Shown: piece by piece, positions 1-6,729 of the stretch
Layout: each line of letters starts with the position of its first letter
Position numbering within the stretch: position 1 is the stretch's first letter
NCBI GenBank assembly: GCA_938039295.1
Contig: CALHUY010000076.1
Span: 1-52,905, forward strand
Length of the DNA: 52,905 nt
Source of the DNA: an uncultured Solobacterium sp.
GTDB taxonomy: Bacteria > Bacillota_I > Bacilli_A > Erysipelotrichales > Erysipelotrichaceae
Reading direction: 5' to 3'
Program-made: the position numbers and the translations under genes
Notes under the pieces: model-generated
Told to the model about the DNA's origin: nothing
Seen by the model: the letters and a program-made list of their open reading frames with translations, nothing else
Database searches by the model: none

Positions 1-203
1 CTCACATTATTCCAGATAAAGAGACAGGTAAACTCCGACTATTAACACCGATAGAAGCAGAAAGATTACAAAGCTTCCCAGATGATTGGACCAATACAGG
101 GATGCCAGAAAATAGACGCTACTTCATGATGGGGAATGCATTAGTTACAACAGTAATCAATCGTATTGAGCCTGTTTTAAGAGAGATTATTGAAAACCAA
201 TAA
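1..203 (+). CDS. C5 cytosine DNA methyltransferase, C-terminal fragment
   Basis: The window opens inside this gene; the frame reads from base 3 to a TAA at 201-203, giving about 66 residues. The fragment contains LTPIEAERLQSFPDDW, the motif IX region of C5 cytosine methyltransferases (R-x-L-T-x-x-E-x-x-R-L-Q-x-F-P), and GNALVTTVINRI, which matches motif X (GNAV-x-x-x-V). These two motifs close the fold around the AdoMet pocket in type II restriction and phage orphan methyltransferases. The catalytic PC motif and the target-recognition domain lie upstream and cannot be seen, so specificity is unknown. No endonuclease gene follows, so it may be an orphan or the last gene of a restriction or phage module. 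A strong terminator follows at once. Confidence 0.9.
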   Translation, partial: HIIPDKETGKLRLLTPIEAERLQSFPDDWTNTGMPENRRYFMMGNALVTTVINRIEPVLREIIENQ

Positions 204-211
204 AATAAAAT

Positions 212-252
212 GGAAGATACCTGACTAATACATGCCTAGGTATCTTCCTTTA
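212..252. terminator. Rho-independent terminator, probably bidirectional
   Basis: A perfect 11-bp stem (GGAAGATACCT at 212-222 with AGGTATCTTCC at 238-248) is followed by a T-rich run. On the minus strand it is followed by ATTTTATTTTATT. It can end the methyltransferase transcript and also a minus-strand transcript of the small gene at 299-373. Confidence 0.85.
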
Positions 253-298
253 TTCATCTTGTTCTTATGTATATATTCAATTCTTTGGTAGAATCTTT

Positions 299-373
299 TT
301 AATTACTTTTGCTTTCTATCTTGTTAAATAGTTTTTCTAAGAATAAGATGCGTTTATATATTGTTTTTCTCAT
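299..373 (-). CDS. possible 24-residue basic peptide
   Basis: A short frame reads MRKTIYKRILFLEKLFNK and ends in ESKSN. It is not recognised. It has a full set of expression signals: GGAGAT in front of the ATG at good spacing, a -35/-10 pair upstream (TTGCAA-17-TAAACT on the minus strand) and a terminator-quality hairpin behind. The peptide is strongly basic (seven Lys/Arg against two Glu) with a hydrophobic centre, so it could form an amphipathic helix. It may be a regulatory or toxin-like peptide, or a truncated remnant of a longer gene. The sequence shows the signals; the coding claim is an inference from them. Confidence 0.4.
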   Translation of the reverse strand: MRKTIYKRILFLEKLFNKIESKSN

Positions 374-397
374 AATCTACATCTCCTATCTATAATT

Positions 398-429
398 AGT
401 TTACACTAACTAACTGGTACTTGCAAGTA
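398..429 (-). promoter_or_regulatory. minus-strand promoter with palindromic operator
   Basis: On the minus strand TTGCAA (421-426) and TAAACT (398-403) are 17 bases apart. The -35 lies inside the perfect 12-base palindrome TACTTGCAAGTA (418-429), which could be a repressor site. A second imperfect inverted repeat (TTAGT..ACTAA) covers the -10. It would drive the small gene at 299-373. The regulator is unknown. Confidence 0.5.
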
Positions 430-463
430 TCTTGCTTGTAATCAAAATTAAACTACAGGTTCA

Positions 464-492
464 TTGTTTAAGAGTGTTGTGGTAAGTAGAAT
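464..492 (+). promoter_or_regulatory. promoter of the large structured RNA
   Basis: TTGTTT (464-469) and TAGAAT (487-492) are separated by exactly 17 bases, placing the transcription start near 498-501, just ahead of the first strand of the long closing helix of the RNA. No ribosome site or plausible plus-strand reading frame follows. Confidence 0.6.
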
Positions 493-499
493 AATAACT

Positions 500-1106
500 G
501 TACCAAGAAAGATGGTGTCAAAAGTGAAGATACTGTAATATCCCGGTGTAGAGGGTTTACTCAACCTGCTGGGGTATCTGGAATAAAGCTCGGGGCTAAG
601 AGAAAGGATACTTTCTTACAGCTGGCCGCATCAAAGTAGTAATACTAGATGAAGGGTGCAATTCCTGAAAGTAACAGATGGCACACATCATTGTGCAATA
701 TAGTCCAGAATACATATCGGTGGAACAATAGAGGGTTGCTTGAATAAAGCACCTGAATCTTAGTTAGGTATATATTGGCGTTATATACAAACCTAAGAAT
801 AGCCAATAATCCACTCTGTCGTGAAGTGAAGAAATTCATGTATAAGATATGGAAGAAGATTCTCTTAGTAGCCTAGAGACAGGTTCTGAGTCAGGAAAAA
901 TAAGATCACAGAACAAATGCTGAAGAGTTGGGTGAAAAGTGTGGGTAATCAATCCCACCAGAGCTTCGTGATGAAAGTCTAGGGAAGAGATGCAAGGAAT
1001 TGCTAACCTTGCACAGCCTCTTTTCTCTCTGTAGGATAACAATATTTTTGCAATGATGATGTAGGGTGAATAAAAGCCCATTACAGTGTTTTCACTTTTA
1101 ACATCA
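500..1106 (+). ncRNA. large ornate structured RNA (~600 nt), possibly ROOL-like
   Basis: This stretch has no plausible protein gene. The ends pair: 513-539 matches 1080-1106 in an antiparallel helix of about 26 pairs with a few G-U pairs and one C-A mismatch, enclosing 540 nt. Inside are many short hairpins: 553-557/563-567, GAAAG-GATA-CTTTC near 603-615, 629-632 with 637-640/644-651, GCACA/TGTGC at 681-696, 738-741/747-750, 764-774/782-796, TCTCT/AGAGA at 861-879, GTTCTG/CAGAAC at 883-914, GTGGG/CCCAC at 941-958 and TGCAAGG/CCTTGCA at 991-1013. The loop at 775-779 (TTGGC) can pair with GCCAA at 802-806 as a pseudoknot. A promoter lies upstream. The size and phage-like neighbour fit ROOL RNA best; OLE is also about this long and GOLLD is longer. 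The family was not confirmed, and the exact 5' and 3' ends are inferred. Confidence 0.75.
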
Positions 1107-1114
1107 CATTGGTA

Positions 1115-1154
1115 TTTACATGCATGTCAAAGGATGGTATATTGATATACCATC
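1115..1154 (+). promoter_or_regulatory. promoter of the Xre gene with palindrome over the -10
   Basis: TTTACA (1115-1120), a 17-base spacer and TATATT (1138-1143) form a promoter. The -10 lies inside the palindrome at 1133-1154 (GATGGTATA, loop TTGA, TATACCATC). This is the usual arrangement for an autoregulatory Xre operator. Because the hairpin is followed by TTTAT, it may also act as the 3' end of the structured RNA. Confidence 0.6.
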
Positions 1155-1184
1155 TTTATGGAATATATTGGAGGTGATGGAGTT

Positions 1185-1445
1185 ATGAATTATCCTATCG
1201 TTAGTTTAAGTGCTACTGGTGATAACATTCGTCGTTTGCGAAAAGAACGTAAAGTGAAGACCAGTGAGCTAGCAGATTACCTTGGTTTTTCAGACGTACA
1301 GGCAGTTTACAAGTGGGAACGTGGAGAATGTTTACCAACATTAGAAAACTGTTTTGCGCTAAGTAAATATTTGCATGTACAAGTAGAAGACATCTTGGTC
1401 TGCATGGACGAGATGCCTTCTTTATTTTTGTGCCTAGGTATATAA
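1185..1445 (+). CDS. Xre-family HTH regulator
   Basis: A protein of 86 residues with one HTH_3/Cro-CI domain. The helix-turn-helix reads IRRLRKERKVKTSELADYL followed by GFSDVQAVYKWERGECLPTLENCFALS, the classic pattern of helix 2, turn, recognition helix and the W-E-R-G motif. The frame opens earlier at 1158, but the GGAGG at 1170-1174 is ten bases from the ATG at 1185, so that start is chosen. The protein is only a DNA-binding domain with a short hydrophobic tail, so it probably acts as a dimeric repressor. The palindrome over its own promoter suggests autoregulation. It may also control the large RNA, the Sel1 gene or both. Its targets are inferred. Confidence 0.85.
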   Translation: MNYPIVSLSATGDNIRRLRKERKVKTSELADYLGFSDVQAVYKWERGECLPTLENCFALSKYLHVQVEDILVCMDEMPSLFLCLGI

Positions 1446-1490
1446 TTGAGAAAAGAAAGTTCGTCGAATATTGGACCGGGAGAATAGAAT

Positions 1491-2114
1491 ATGAAAATCG
1501 AATTTGAGAATGAGAATAAAGTGGCTCTAGAAGATTTTAATAGCGACTATTTTAATGCAAGGGGTGCTGAACTCTATCGTGATGAGGAGTATGAAACTGC
1601 TATTGAATATTATCGTATAGCAGCGGCAATGGGGAATGTGCAATCACAAGCGAACCTTGGCTATTGTTATTACTATGGTAGAGGTTGTGAGCGGGATCTT
1701 AAACTTGCGTATGCGTATTTTAAGATGGCTGCACGCTTTAAGAATACAGATGCTTTATATAAGTTAAGCACGATGTATGAACATGGTAAGGGTGTAAAGA
1801 AAAATGATGAGATTGCGGAATACTATCTAATAAATGCATTTCAATCTTTAAACGAATTACCAGAAGCAGCTAGATTAGAGTATCCAAGCGTATTATTTTC
1901 GATGGGTAAGAGATTCTTAGCAATTGGGGAAAAGGAAGGCGACTTCGAAGTGGCATATACTCTTTTGAGAAGTGCTCAAGAAGGCTATGAATTCCAAATC
2001 AGTCAAGGATGTCATTACTATGAGAAGATGTTAAAAGAAGTTGATGAAATTTTGAAGAGAGATTGTTTCGATTCTTATTGGGACGAAGATGAAGAAGAGA
2101 CATTTTTTAATTAA
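1491..2114 (+). CDS. Sel1-like repeat protein
   Basis: A protein of 207 residues made of Sel1-type (TPR-like) helical repeats. Visible repeats include YRDEEYETAIEYYRIAAAMG, then QANLGYCYYYGRGCERDLKLAYAYFKMAA and YKLSTMYEHGKGVKKNDEIAEYYL; the G-x-G or G-R-G turn followed by D/N and A-x-x-Y-x-x-A-A is diagnostic. Such proteins are protein-protein scaffolds. There is no signal peptide or membrane segment, and the tail is very acidic (DEDEEE). GGGAG sits before the ATG. It lies 45 bases after the Xre gene on the same strand and may be co-transcribed. Its partner is unknown. Confidence 0.8.
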   Translation: MKIEFENENKVALEDFNSDYFNARGAELYRDEEYETAIEYYRIAAAMGNVQSQANLGYCYYYGRGCERDLKLAYAYFKMAARFKNTDALYKLSTMYEHGKGVKKNDEIAEYYLINAFQSLNELPEAARLEYPSVLFSMGKRFLAIGEKEGDFEVAYTLLRSAQEGYEFQISQGCHYYEKMLKEVDEILKRDCFDSYWDEDEEETFFN

Positions 2115-2130
2115 GTTTAAGGAATAAAAC

Positions 2131-2742
2131 ATGACACAAAGAGAAAGAATGAACCAGGGTCTTGTATATGATCCATTTGATGAAGAAGTAGCTGCGTTTC
2201 AAAGAGAGTGTATGGAAGTACTATATGACTTCAATCTAACAAGACCCAATGAACTAGAAAAGCGTCAACAATTACTCAAATCTATGTTTGGTAAGATTGG
2301 AGAGGGTTGTTATATTGAACCACCACTACATTCTAACTTTGGAGCTAGACATGTATTTATGGGTAATGATGTATATGCAAACTATAATTTAACGCTTGTT
2401 GATGATGGAAACATTTATATTGGTGATAATGTGATGTTTGCGCCAAACGTGATTGTTGCGACTGCTGGACACCCAATTATACCGGAATTACGGCTAAGAG
2501 GATTACAATTTAACAAGGATGTACATATTGGTAATAACGTTTGGGTAGGTGCAGGTGCCATTCTTATGCCGGGTGTAAGTATTGGAGATAATACTGTTAT
2601 TGGTGCTGGAAGTGTTGTTACAAAAGATATTCCAAGCAATGTTGTGGCAGTGGGTAATCCTTGCCGCGTACTTCGACCAATAGGTGAGAAAGATCAAAAA
2701 TATTTCTATAAAGATGAAGAAATTGATTGGGAGAATTTGTAA
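2131..2742 (+). CDS. maltose/galactoside-type sugar O-acetyltransferase
   Basis: A protein of 203 residues of the LacA/Maa/NodL family, which moves acetyl from acetyl-CoA to a sugar hydroxyl. The N-terminal helical segment (Maa-type, residues 1-60) contains GLVYDPFDEEVAAFQRE. The rest is a left-handed beta-helix of hexapeptide repeats: IYIGDNVMFAPNVIVATAGH, then VHIGNNVWVGAGAILMPGVSIGDNTVIGAGSVVTKDIP. The His of TAGHP is the expected catalytic base, and the C-terminal VAVGNPCRVLRPI is the usual end. Full length for the family. It follows the Sel1 gene by 16 bases and overlaps the next gene by a few bases. The natural substrate cannot be read from sequence; detoxification of non-metabolised sugars is the usual idea. 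Confidence 0.92.
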   Translation: MTQRERMNQGLVYDPFDEEVAAFQRECMEVLYDFNLTRPNELEKRQQLLKSMFGKIGEGCYIEPPLHSNFGARHVFMGNDVYANYNLTLVDDGNIYIGDNVMFAPNVIVATAGHPIIPELRLRGLQFNKDVHIGNNVWVGAGAILMPGVSIGDNTVIGAGSVVTKDIPSNVVAVGNPCRVLRPIGEKDQKYFYKDEEIDWENL

Positions 2743-3434
2743 TACGATATTATTTATGCAGCAGTTTAGTTGATTATTCAAAGATGGAACTTCATAATGA
2801 ACATCATTTGATTGAAGATCTACTAAAACATATATCATTTCCATGCCATGCATTACTGGTTGCGTCTTCACCTGATGATATCGAAAAGACAAGACACTAT
2901 GCACAAGAGATTGTGGATGTCATGAATAAACATAATCTTTGCTTATCTGGATTTGATGTCTTGGATCGTACGAATGCAAAATCTACTAAAGAGCTTATTG
3001 ATAAGGCAGATATCATTATCGCAATGGGTGGCCATGTTCCAACACAAAATGCGTTCTTCCAAGAGATTGATTTGAAGAAACATCTTCAAGACTTTAATGG
3101 AATTTGGATTGGCAGTTCTGCCGGTAGTATGAATAGCGCAACTCTTGTATATGCACAACCAGAGTTAAAAGGTGAAGTCATTGATTCAATGTATCAACGC
3201 TTTGTTCCAGGATTAGGGTTAACAGAAAAGATGATGCTTCCACACTATTCTTCATGGAAGAATGAAGTGATAGATAGTTTTCGACTCTTAGAGGATATTA
3301 CCTATCCTGATAGTCAAGGACATACCTTCTATCTAATGGAAGATGGTAGTTATGTACTTGGTGATACTGAAGAAGAGATAGAAGAAGTTGTAGGTGAATA
3401 CTATATTCTTCGTGATGGGGTAATTGTTCAATAA
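2727..3434 (+). CDS. peptidase S51 / type 1 glutamine amidotransferase-like protein
   Basis: About 235 residues, of the PepE (S51) superfamily of class-I amidotransferase-like hydrolases. The nucleophile elbow IWIGSSAGSMNSA is at residues 127-138, with Ser131 as the likely nucleophile. DIIIAMGGHVPTQNAFF upstream matches the G-G-x-x-x-x-N region that binds substrate. The start is uncertain: the longest frame opens with TTG at 2727 inside the acetyltransferase gene, with only a weak ribosome site. GGGAG at 2729-2733 is ideally spaced for codon 2742, which is ATA, a very rare start. Overlap with the preceding gene indicates coupling. It could be a dipeptidase or an esterase-like enzyme; the substrate is unknown. 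Confidence 0.8.
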   Translation: MGEFVIRYYLCSSLVDYSKMELHNEHHLIEDLLKHISFPCHALLVASSPDDIEKTRHYAQEIVDVMNKHNLCLSGFDVLDRTNAKSTKELIDKADIIIAMGGHVPTQNAFFQEIDLKKHLQDFNGIWIGSSAGSMNSATLVYAQPELKGEVIDSMYQRFVPGLGLTEKMMLPHYSSWKNEVIDSFRLLEDITYPDSQGHTFYLMEDGSYVLGDTEEEIEEVVGEYYILRDGVIVQ

Positions 3435-3446
3435 TTTATACAAAAT

Positions 3447-3477
3447 GAAATGGTATCCAGTGTCGGATACCATTTTT
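3447..3477. terminator. terminator between convergent genes
   Basis: ATGGTATCC (3450-3458), loop AGTGTC and GGATACCAT (3465-3473) are followed by four more T. It sits between the stop codons of two convergent genes and can serve both. Confidence 0.85.
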
Positions 3478-3482
3478 GAATA

Positions 3483-4130
3483 TTAGAATTTTGTAACGAA
3501 GTATGGATATAGAAATGACTTCTCTGTATGTGCAGGAGGTTCTACTTCAATGATTGCCCTTTGGTAAGCATTGACAATCTTCGTGCCACTTGCGTGGATG
3601 AGCTCTCTTTGGAATTGTCCATACTCTTGGTGTACATGTCCATGTACCATGTATGCAGGTTTATACTTATCTAGTAGTTCATTAAAACATGCATAACCTG
3701 AATGTGGTAAATCGTCCATATCTCCATATCCTTCTGCTGGTGCGTGTGTTACTAGGATATCAACTCCTTTGGAAATCCAAAGGCTTGGCTTGAGTTTGTT
3801 GATGCGTTTTTGCATCTCGGATTCGGTATACATGAATGGTGATTCATTATACTTCATACATCCACCTAAACCGGCAATACGCAATCCCTTGTATTCATAC
3901 ACACGACCATCGATGTCGACACATCCTTCTGGCGCGTGGCGTAGGTACGCTGTATCGTGATTGCCATGAACGTAGAAGAGTGGTTTATTTGCGACTGTCA
4001 CAAGGAATTCTAGGTATCTCGCTGGTAAATCTCCACAGGAGATAATCAGATCGATATCTTTTAATTTATTTGGTGTGTAGTAATCGTATAGATATGGATC
4101 TACTTGATCACTTATGATTAGAATCTTCAT
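3483..4130 (-). CDS. calcineurin-like metallophosphoesterase
   Basis: A cytoplasmic protein of 215 residues with the five metallophosphoesterase blocks: IISDQVD (residues 6-11, a variant of the usual D-x-H), SCGDLP (D34), VHGNHD (N57, H58), VTHAPAEGYGD and VHGHVHQ. These ligate two metal ions and hydrolyse phosphodiesters or phosphomonoesters. In block I the usual histidine after the aspartate is replaced by Gln-Val-Asp, which may alter one metal site. The gene overlaps the 3' end of the ParB/BMP-like gene by 23 bases on the same strand, so the two are translationally coupled and probably work together. The physiological substrate is unknown; a nucleotide would fit the partner's BMP-like domain, but that is inference. 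Confidence 0.88.
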   Translation of the reverse strand: MKILIISDQVDPYLYDYYTPNKLKDIDLIISCGDLPARYLEFLVTVANKPLFYVHGNHDTAYLRHAPEGCVDIDGRVYEYKGLRIAGLGGCMKYNESPFMYTESEMQKRINKLKPSLWISKGVDILVTHAPAEGYGDMDDLPHSGYACFNELLDKYKPAYMVHGHVHQEYGQFQRELIHASGTKIVNAYQRAIIEVEPPAHTEKSFLYPYFVTKF

Positions 4131-5913
4131 CTGTAGTTTTAATCTCCGTTAATTCATCTCGTGGAATATTGTTGGAAGAAAGTTCTCCTACAATATTATT
4201 GTTTAACCAGTTGATACGAATAATATCTAATGGTTGTAAGCTGTTATCTGCTTCTACAATTTGCTTGCCGGTACGGGTTTCGATTGGACCGGTAAATGGT
4301 ACGATAGTACCTTCTTTCATTGCAGTAATAAAGTGATTCATAGTACGTAAAATTGCTGCTGATGTGGAAGATGGTAGATAGAGTTCTTCTACACCAGAAG
4401 ACAAACCTAACCAATAGCTTTGTTCACTGATTTCCTTGTGTGTCAAAATATCCTGTACAAGTAAATCATAGAAGAGTGACCAGTTATAAATAGGTGCTGC
4501 TAGACATTCTTCTTGCGATTCTGAGAATCGGTATAAACCTGGCTTATGTGTTGTAGAACGATTATCCATGATAATTGCATTTTGACATGGTTCTTTTAAG
4601 ATATGTACTTTGGCATCTGGAGAAGTCCAGGATACACCAAGTGCGAAGGCGTTGAGTTCAATCAGAGATACTTCATTATCATATGGTATATAGCCAATAA
4701 GACGTTGCTCATGTACCATACCTGCTAAGATACCCATTAAGAAGAATAACTCATAACTACGTAATGCATAGGTATTAATAATGTGTGATACAAGAGGTGT
4801 ACAGTGATTCATAAACTTATGGTCTGGATAGTCTGTTGCAGCCTTTAGTGTATCTTTTAGTAAGAGCGGGCTTGTTGTAATAATCCACTCATGTTTTTGA
4901 CATGCTTGTTGGATGATTTGTTCTGTTGTTTTTGTGTCGGAACAACCTGTGTAAGCGGTGGTATTGAGTACACCTTCATAACGGTTATTGAGATATGTTC
5001 TACCACACTCGATGATAGCTGTCTGTAAATCATTCAAATCGTTAGATGGATATAAGAATGCAATCGTAAGTGGATCACGCTCAGAATAGTATTGTTTACG
5101 GAAGTTGAGTAGAGAAAGGATTGATTGGGATTTTGCCTTTGCTTTATATTCAAGACTTACATTACTTTCACTACGATTGAATTCCTTTAAGATACGTTCA
5201 ATACGATGGCGTAGGATAATACGATTCTTATCTAGCAAACTATCAAAGGTAAAAATTGATAGATAGATTAAGAAGGCATCTGAAATATTAAAGGATGGTT
5301 GATTTTGTGTAATATCCTTTGTGACTAGTTCAAAACGATAGAAAGCACCTTGGAAGGTATGAACTAAGTCCTGTGGCCATTTTGTTTCAAGGTTTTGTCC
5401 TAGCATATCTGCTAGAAGTTGATAACTTCCAGGAATTGTAAAGCATGGTGTATATAAATTTGTGACTTTTTGAAATCTTAAGAATTCTTCGTATACCTGC
5501 ATTTCTTGTGAATCATTATGTACAGGCATAATACGAGTGATTTCTGCCATGATAGAAGGAGCTTGCAAGTACTTTAATACAGATACACGTTTATTACCTT
5601 CTTTGACATAGAATGCATGCATGTATTCATATACTTGGATTGGTTCGCGTATTCCTTCTTCGATTTGCGCATCATAGAGTCTAGACCACTTAACCGCAAA
5701 TTCGGTATCGTCATCTAAAGTTGGCATCCAATTCTCTGTGAAGGATGTAGCTCTTGAGGAAGTGATTGTACCTACCACAAGATCTAATGGAATTTCTAAG
5801 ATTCCCACATATACTTTTGGTAAATCACTTAAAATACTGTTATCTAAAACAGCTAATGTTTCTGTATCTGCTTTGCCTTTTTTGCGTGCTAATGTGTATT
5901 CAGAAAGTGACAT
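4108..5913 (-). CDS. ParB-like / BMP-like two-domain protein
   Basis: About 601 residues, no signal peptide, so cytoplasmic. Residues about 30-130 resemble a ParB/Srx-type nuclease domain: REPIQVYEYMHAFYVKEGNK followed by RVSVLKYLQA recalls ParB box II. From about residue 275 the sequence turns into a BMP-type periplasmic-binding fold without a lipobox: LTIAFLYPSNDLNDLQTAII, QIIQQACQKHEWIITTSPLL, FFLMGILAGMVHEQRLIGYI and FALGVSWTSPDAKV, resembling the VG.(I/V)(A/S).....N.F..G....P.A.V core of BMP proteins. The BMP fold binds purine nucleosides in lipoproteins such as PnrA. The longest frame begins three codons earlier, but AGGAG is properly spaced from the ATG at 5913. A nucleoside-responsive regulator is a plausible role; the domain assignments come from pattern and need a profile search. 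Confidence 0.65.
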   Translation of the reverse strand: MSLSEYTLARKKGKADTETLAVLDNSILSDLPKVYVGILEIPLDLVVGTITSSRATSFTENWMPTLDDDTEFAVKWSRLYDAQIEEGIREPIQVYEYMHAFYVKEGNKRVSVLKYLQAPSIMAEITRIMPVHNDSQEMQVYEEFLRFQKVTNLYTPCFTIPGSYQLLADMLGQNLETKWPQDLVHTFQGAFYRFELVTKDITQNQPSFNISDAFLIYLSIFTFDSLLDKNRIILRHRIERILKEFNRSESNVSLEYKAKAKSQSILSLLNFRKQYYSERDPLTIAFLYPSNDLNDLQTAIIECGRTYLNNRYEGVLNTTAYTGCSDTKTTEQIIQQACQKHEWIITTSPLLLKDTLKAATDYPDHKFMNHCTPLVSHIINTYALRSYELFFLMGILAGMVHEQRLIGYIPYDNEVSLIELNAFALGVSWTSPDAKVHILKEPCQNAIIMDNRSTTHKPGLYRFSESQEECLAAPIYNWSLFYDLLVQDILTHKEISEQSYWLGLSSGVEELYLPSSTSAAILRTMNHFITAMKEGTIVPFTGPIETRTGKQIVEADNSLQPLDIIRINWLNNNIVGELSSNNIPRDELTEIKTTDEDSNHK

Positions 5914-6007
5914 AAGTACCATCTCCTAGCGGTATTATTATACTTGAATATTCAGTTATGGTCTAATTGTAAACTTACGATATAATCACTGAGAAGGGGA
6001 AAAATCT

Positions 6008-6505
6008 ATGGTTGAATTCGTAAAGTATTTATCAGTATTGGGAGATATGACAATTGCGGTGGAAGATGGCTATCTTGTTGGGCTATGGTTTGATGGGCAA
6101 AGATACGATAGATGTAATATAGAAGGGGAATTTACAAAGTCTATTTCAAAGACTGCTTCTTGTGTCATAGATTGGCTGGATAAGTATTTTCATGGAGATT
6201 GTCCAAAGATGAATCTTCCGATTCGTCCAAAAGGAACAGACTTCCAGAAGGTAGTATGGCAGTGTCTTTTAACGATTCCATATGGAAAAACAGCGACCTA
6301 TGGAGATATCAAAGAAATGGTTTGTAAAAGACTGGGTAGAAATACCATGTCAAATCAAGCAGTTGGAACAGCTATTGGGCATAATCCAATATCAATTATC
6401 ATTCCATGTCACCGCGTGATTGGAAAAGATGGTAATCTACATGGGTATGCAGGTGGTTTAGAAAGAAAGTGTTGGTTATTACAACATGAAAAACCAGCTG
6501 AATAA
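6008..6505 (+). CDS. ogt: methylated-DNA--protein-cysteine methyltransferase
   Basis: A protein of 165 residues that repairs O6-alkylguanine by irreversible transfer of the alkyl group to its own cysteine. The active-site motif IPCHRVIG is at residues 132-139, with Cys134 as acceptor. The DNA-binding winged helix upstream is clear: FQKVVWQCLLTIPYGKTATY and RLGRNTMSNQAVGTAIGHNP (usual form: P-x-G-x-x-x-S/T-Y, ..A-x-R-A-V-G-x-A-x-x-x-N-P). In this family R in the A-x-R-A-V-G helix is the arginine finger; here the helix reads SNQAVG, with Gln in that place. Full length for Ogt. AAGGGG precedes the ATG. It is divergent from the ParB/BMP gene and appears monocistronic. Confidence 0.93.
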   Translation: MVEFVKYLSVLGDMTIAVEDGYLVGLWFDGQRYDRCNIEGEFTKSISKTASCVIDWLDKYFHGDCPKMNLPIRPKGTDFQKVVWQCLLTIPYGKTATYGDIKEMVCKRLGRNTMSNQAVGTAIGHNPISIIIPCHRVIGKDGNLHGYAGGLERKCWLLQHEKPAE

Positions 6506-6670
6506 TCAGAACATATTTTCAAATGGTGTGAGAATAACTGCATTCGAGCTTAGAATATGGATAGTAATCACGAGATTTAGAAAAATATACAAAATCATTA
6601 TCCAGAGTATCAATTCAATTATTTTTATATTTGATATAAGTGAAAATGTTGTGAAATATCCGCATATCAT

Positions 6671-6700
6671 TTGACGATGTAGGCAATAACCTTTTAGAAT
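6671..6700 (+). promoter_or_regulatory. promoter of the first SemiSWEET gene
   Basis: TTGACG (6671-6676), an 18-base spacer and TAGAAT (6695-6700) lie 30 bases before the ATG, with AAAGGAG between. The rest of the 224-base gap after ogt shows no convincing gene. Confidence 0.7.
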
Positions 6701-6729
6701 GGGTACATTGTCGAAAGGAGTTAAATGAT

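Noticed and set aside
645..1081. Two minus-strand frames of 64 and 81 codons inside the structured RNA
   Set aside because: No ribosome sites, low-complexity composition, and they overlap the hairpins and pseudoknot; they are chance frames opposite the RNA.
500..1106. RNase P RNA, tmRNA, group I or group II intron
   Set aside because: The GAGGAAAGTCC core of RNase P, the tmRNA tag frame and tRNA-like end, the group II domain V, and the paired P/Q/R/S elements of group I introns are absent; an ATATAGTCC match to the group I S element at about 698-706 has no partner.
1385..1430. Terminator inside the end of the Xre gene
   Set aside because: CATCTTGGTC/GACGAGATG can form an imperfect stem, but there is no T run directly behind it and it lies within the coding sequence.
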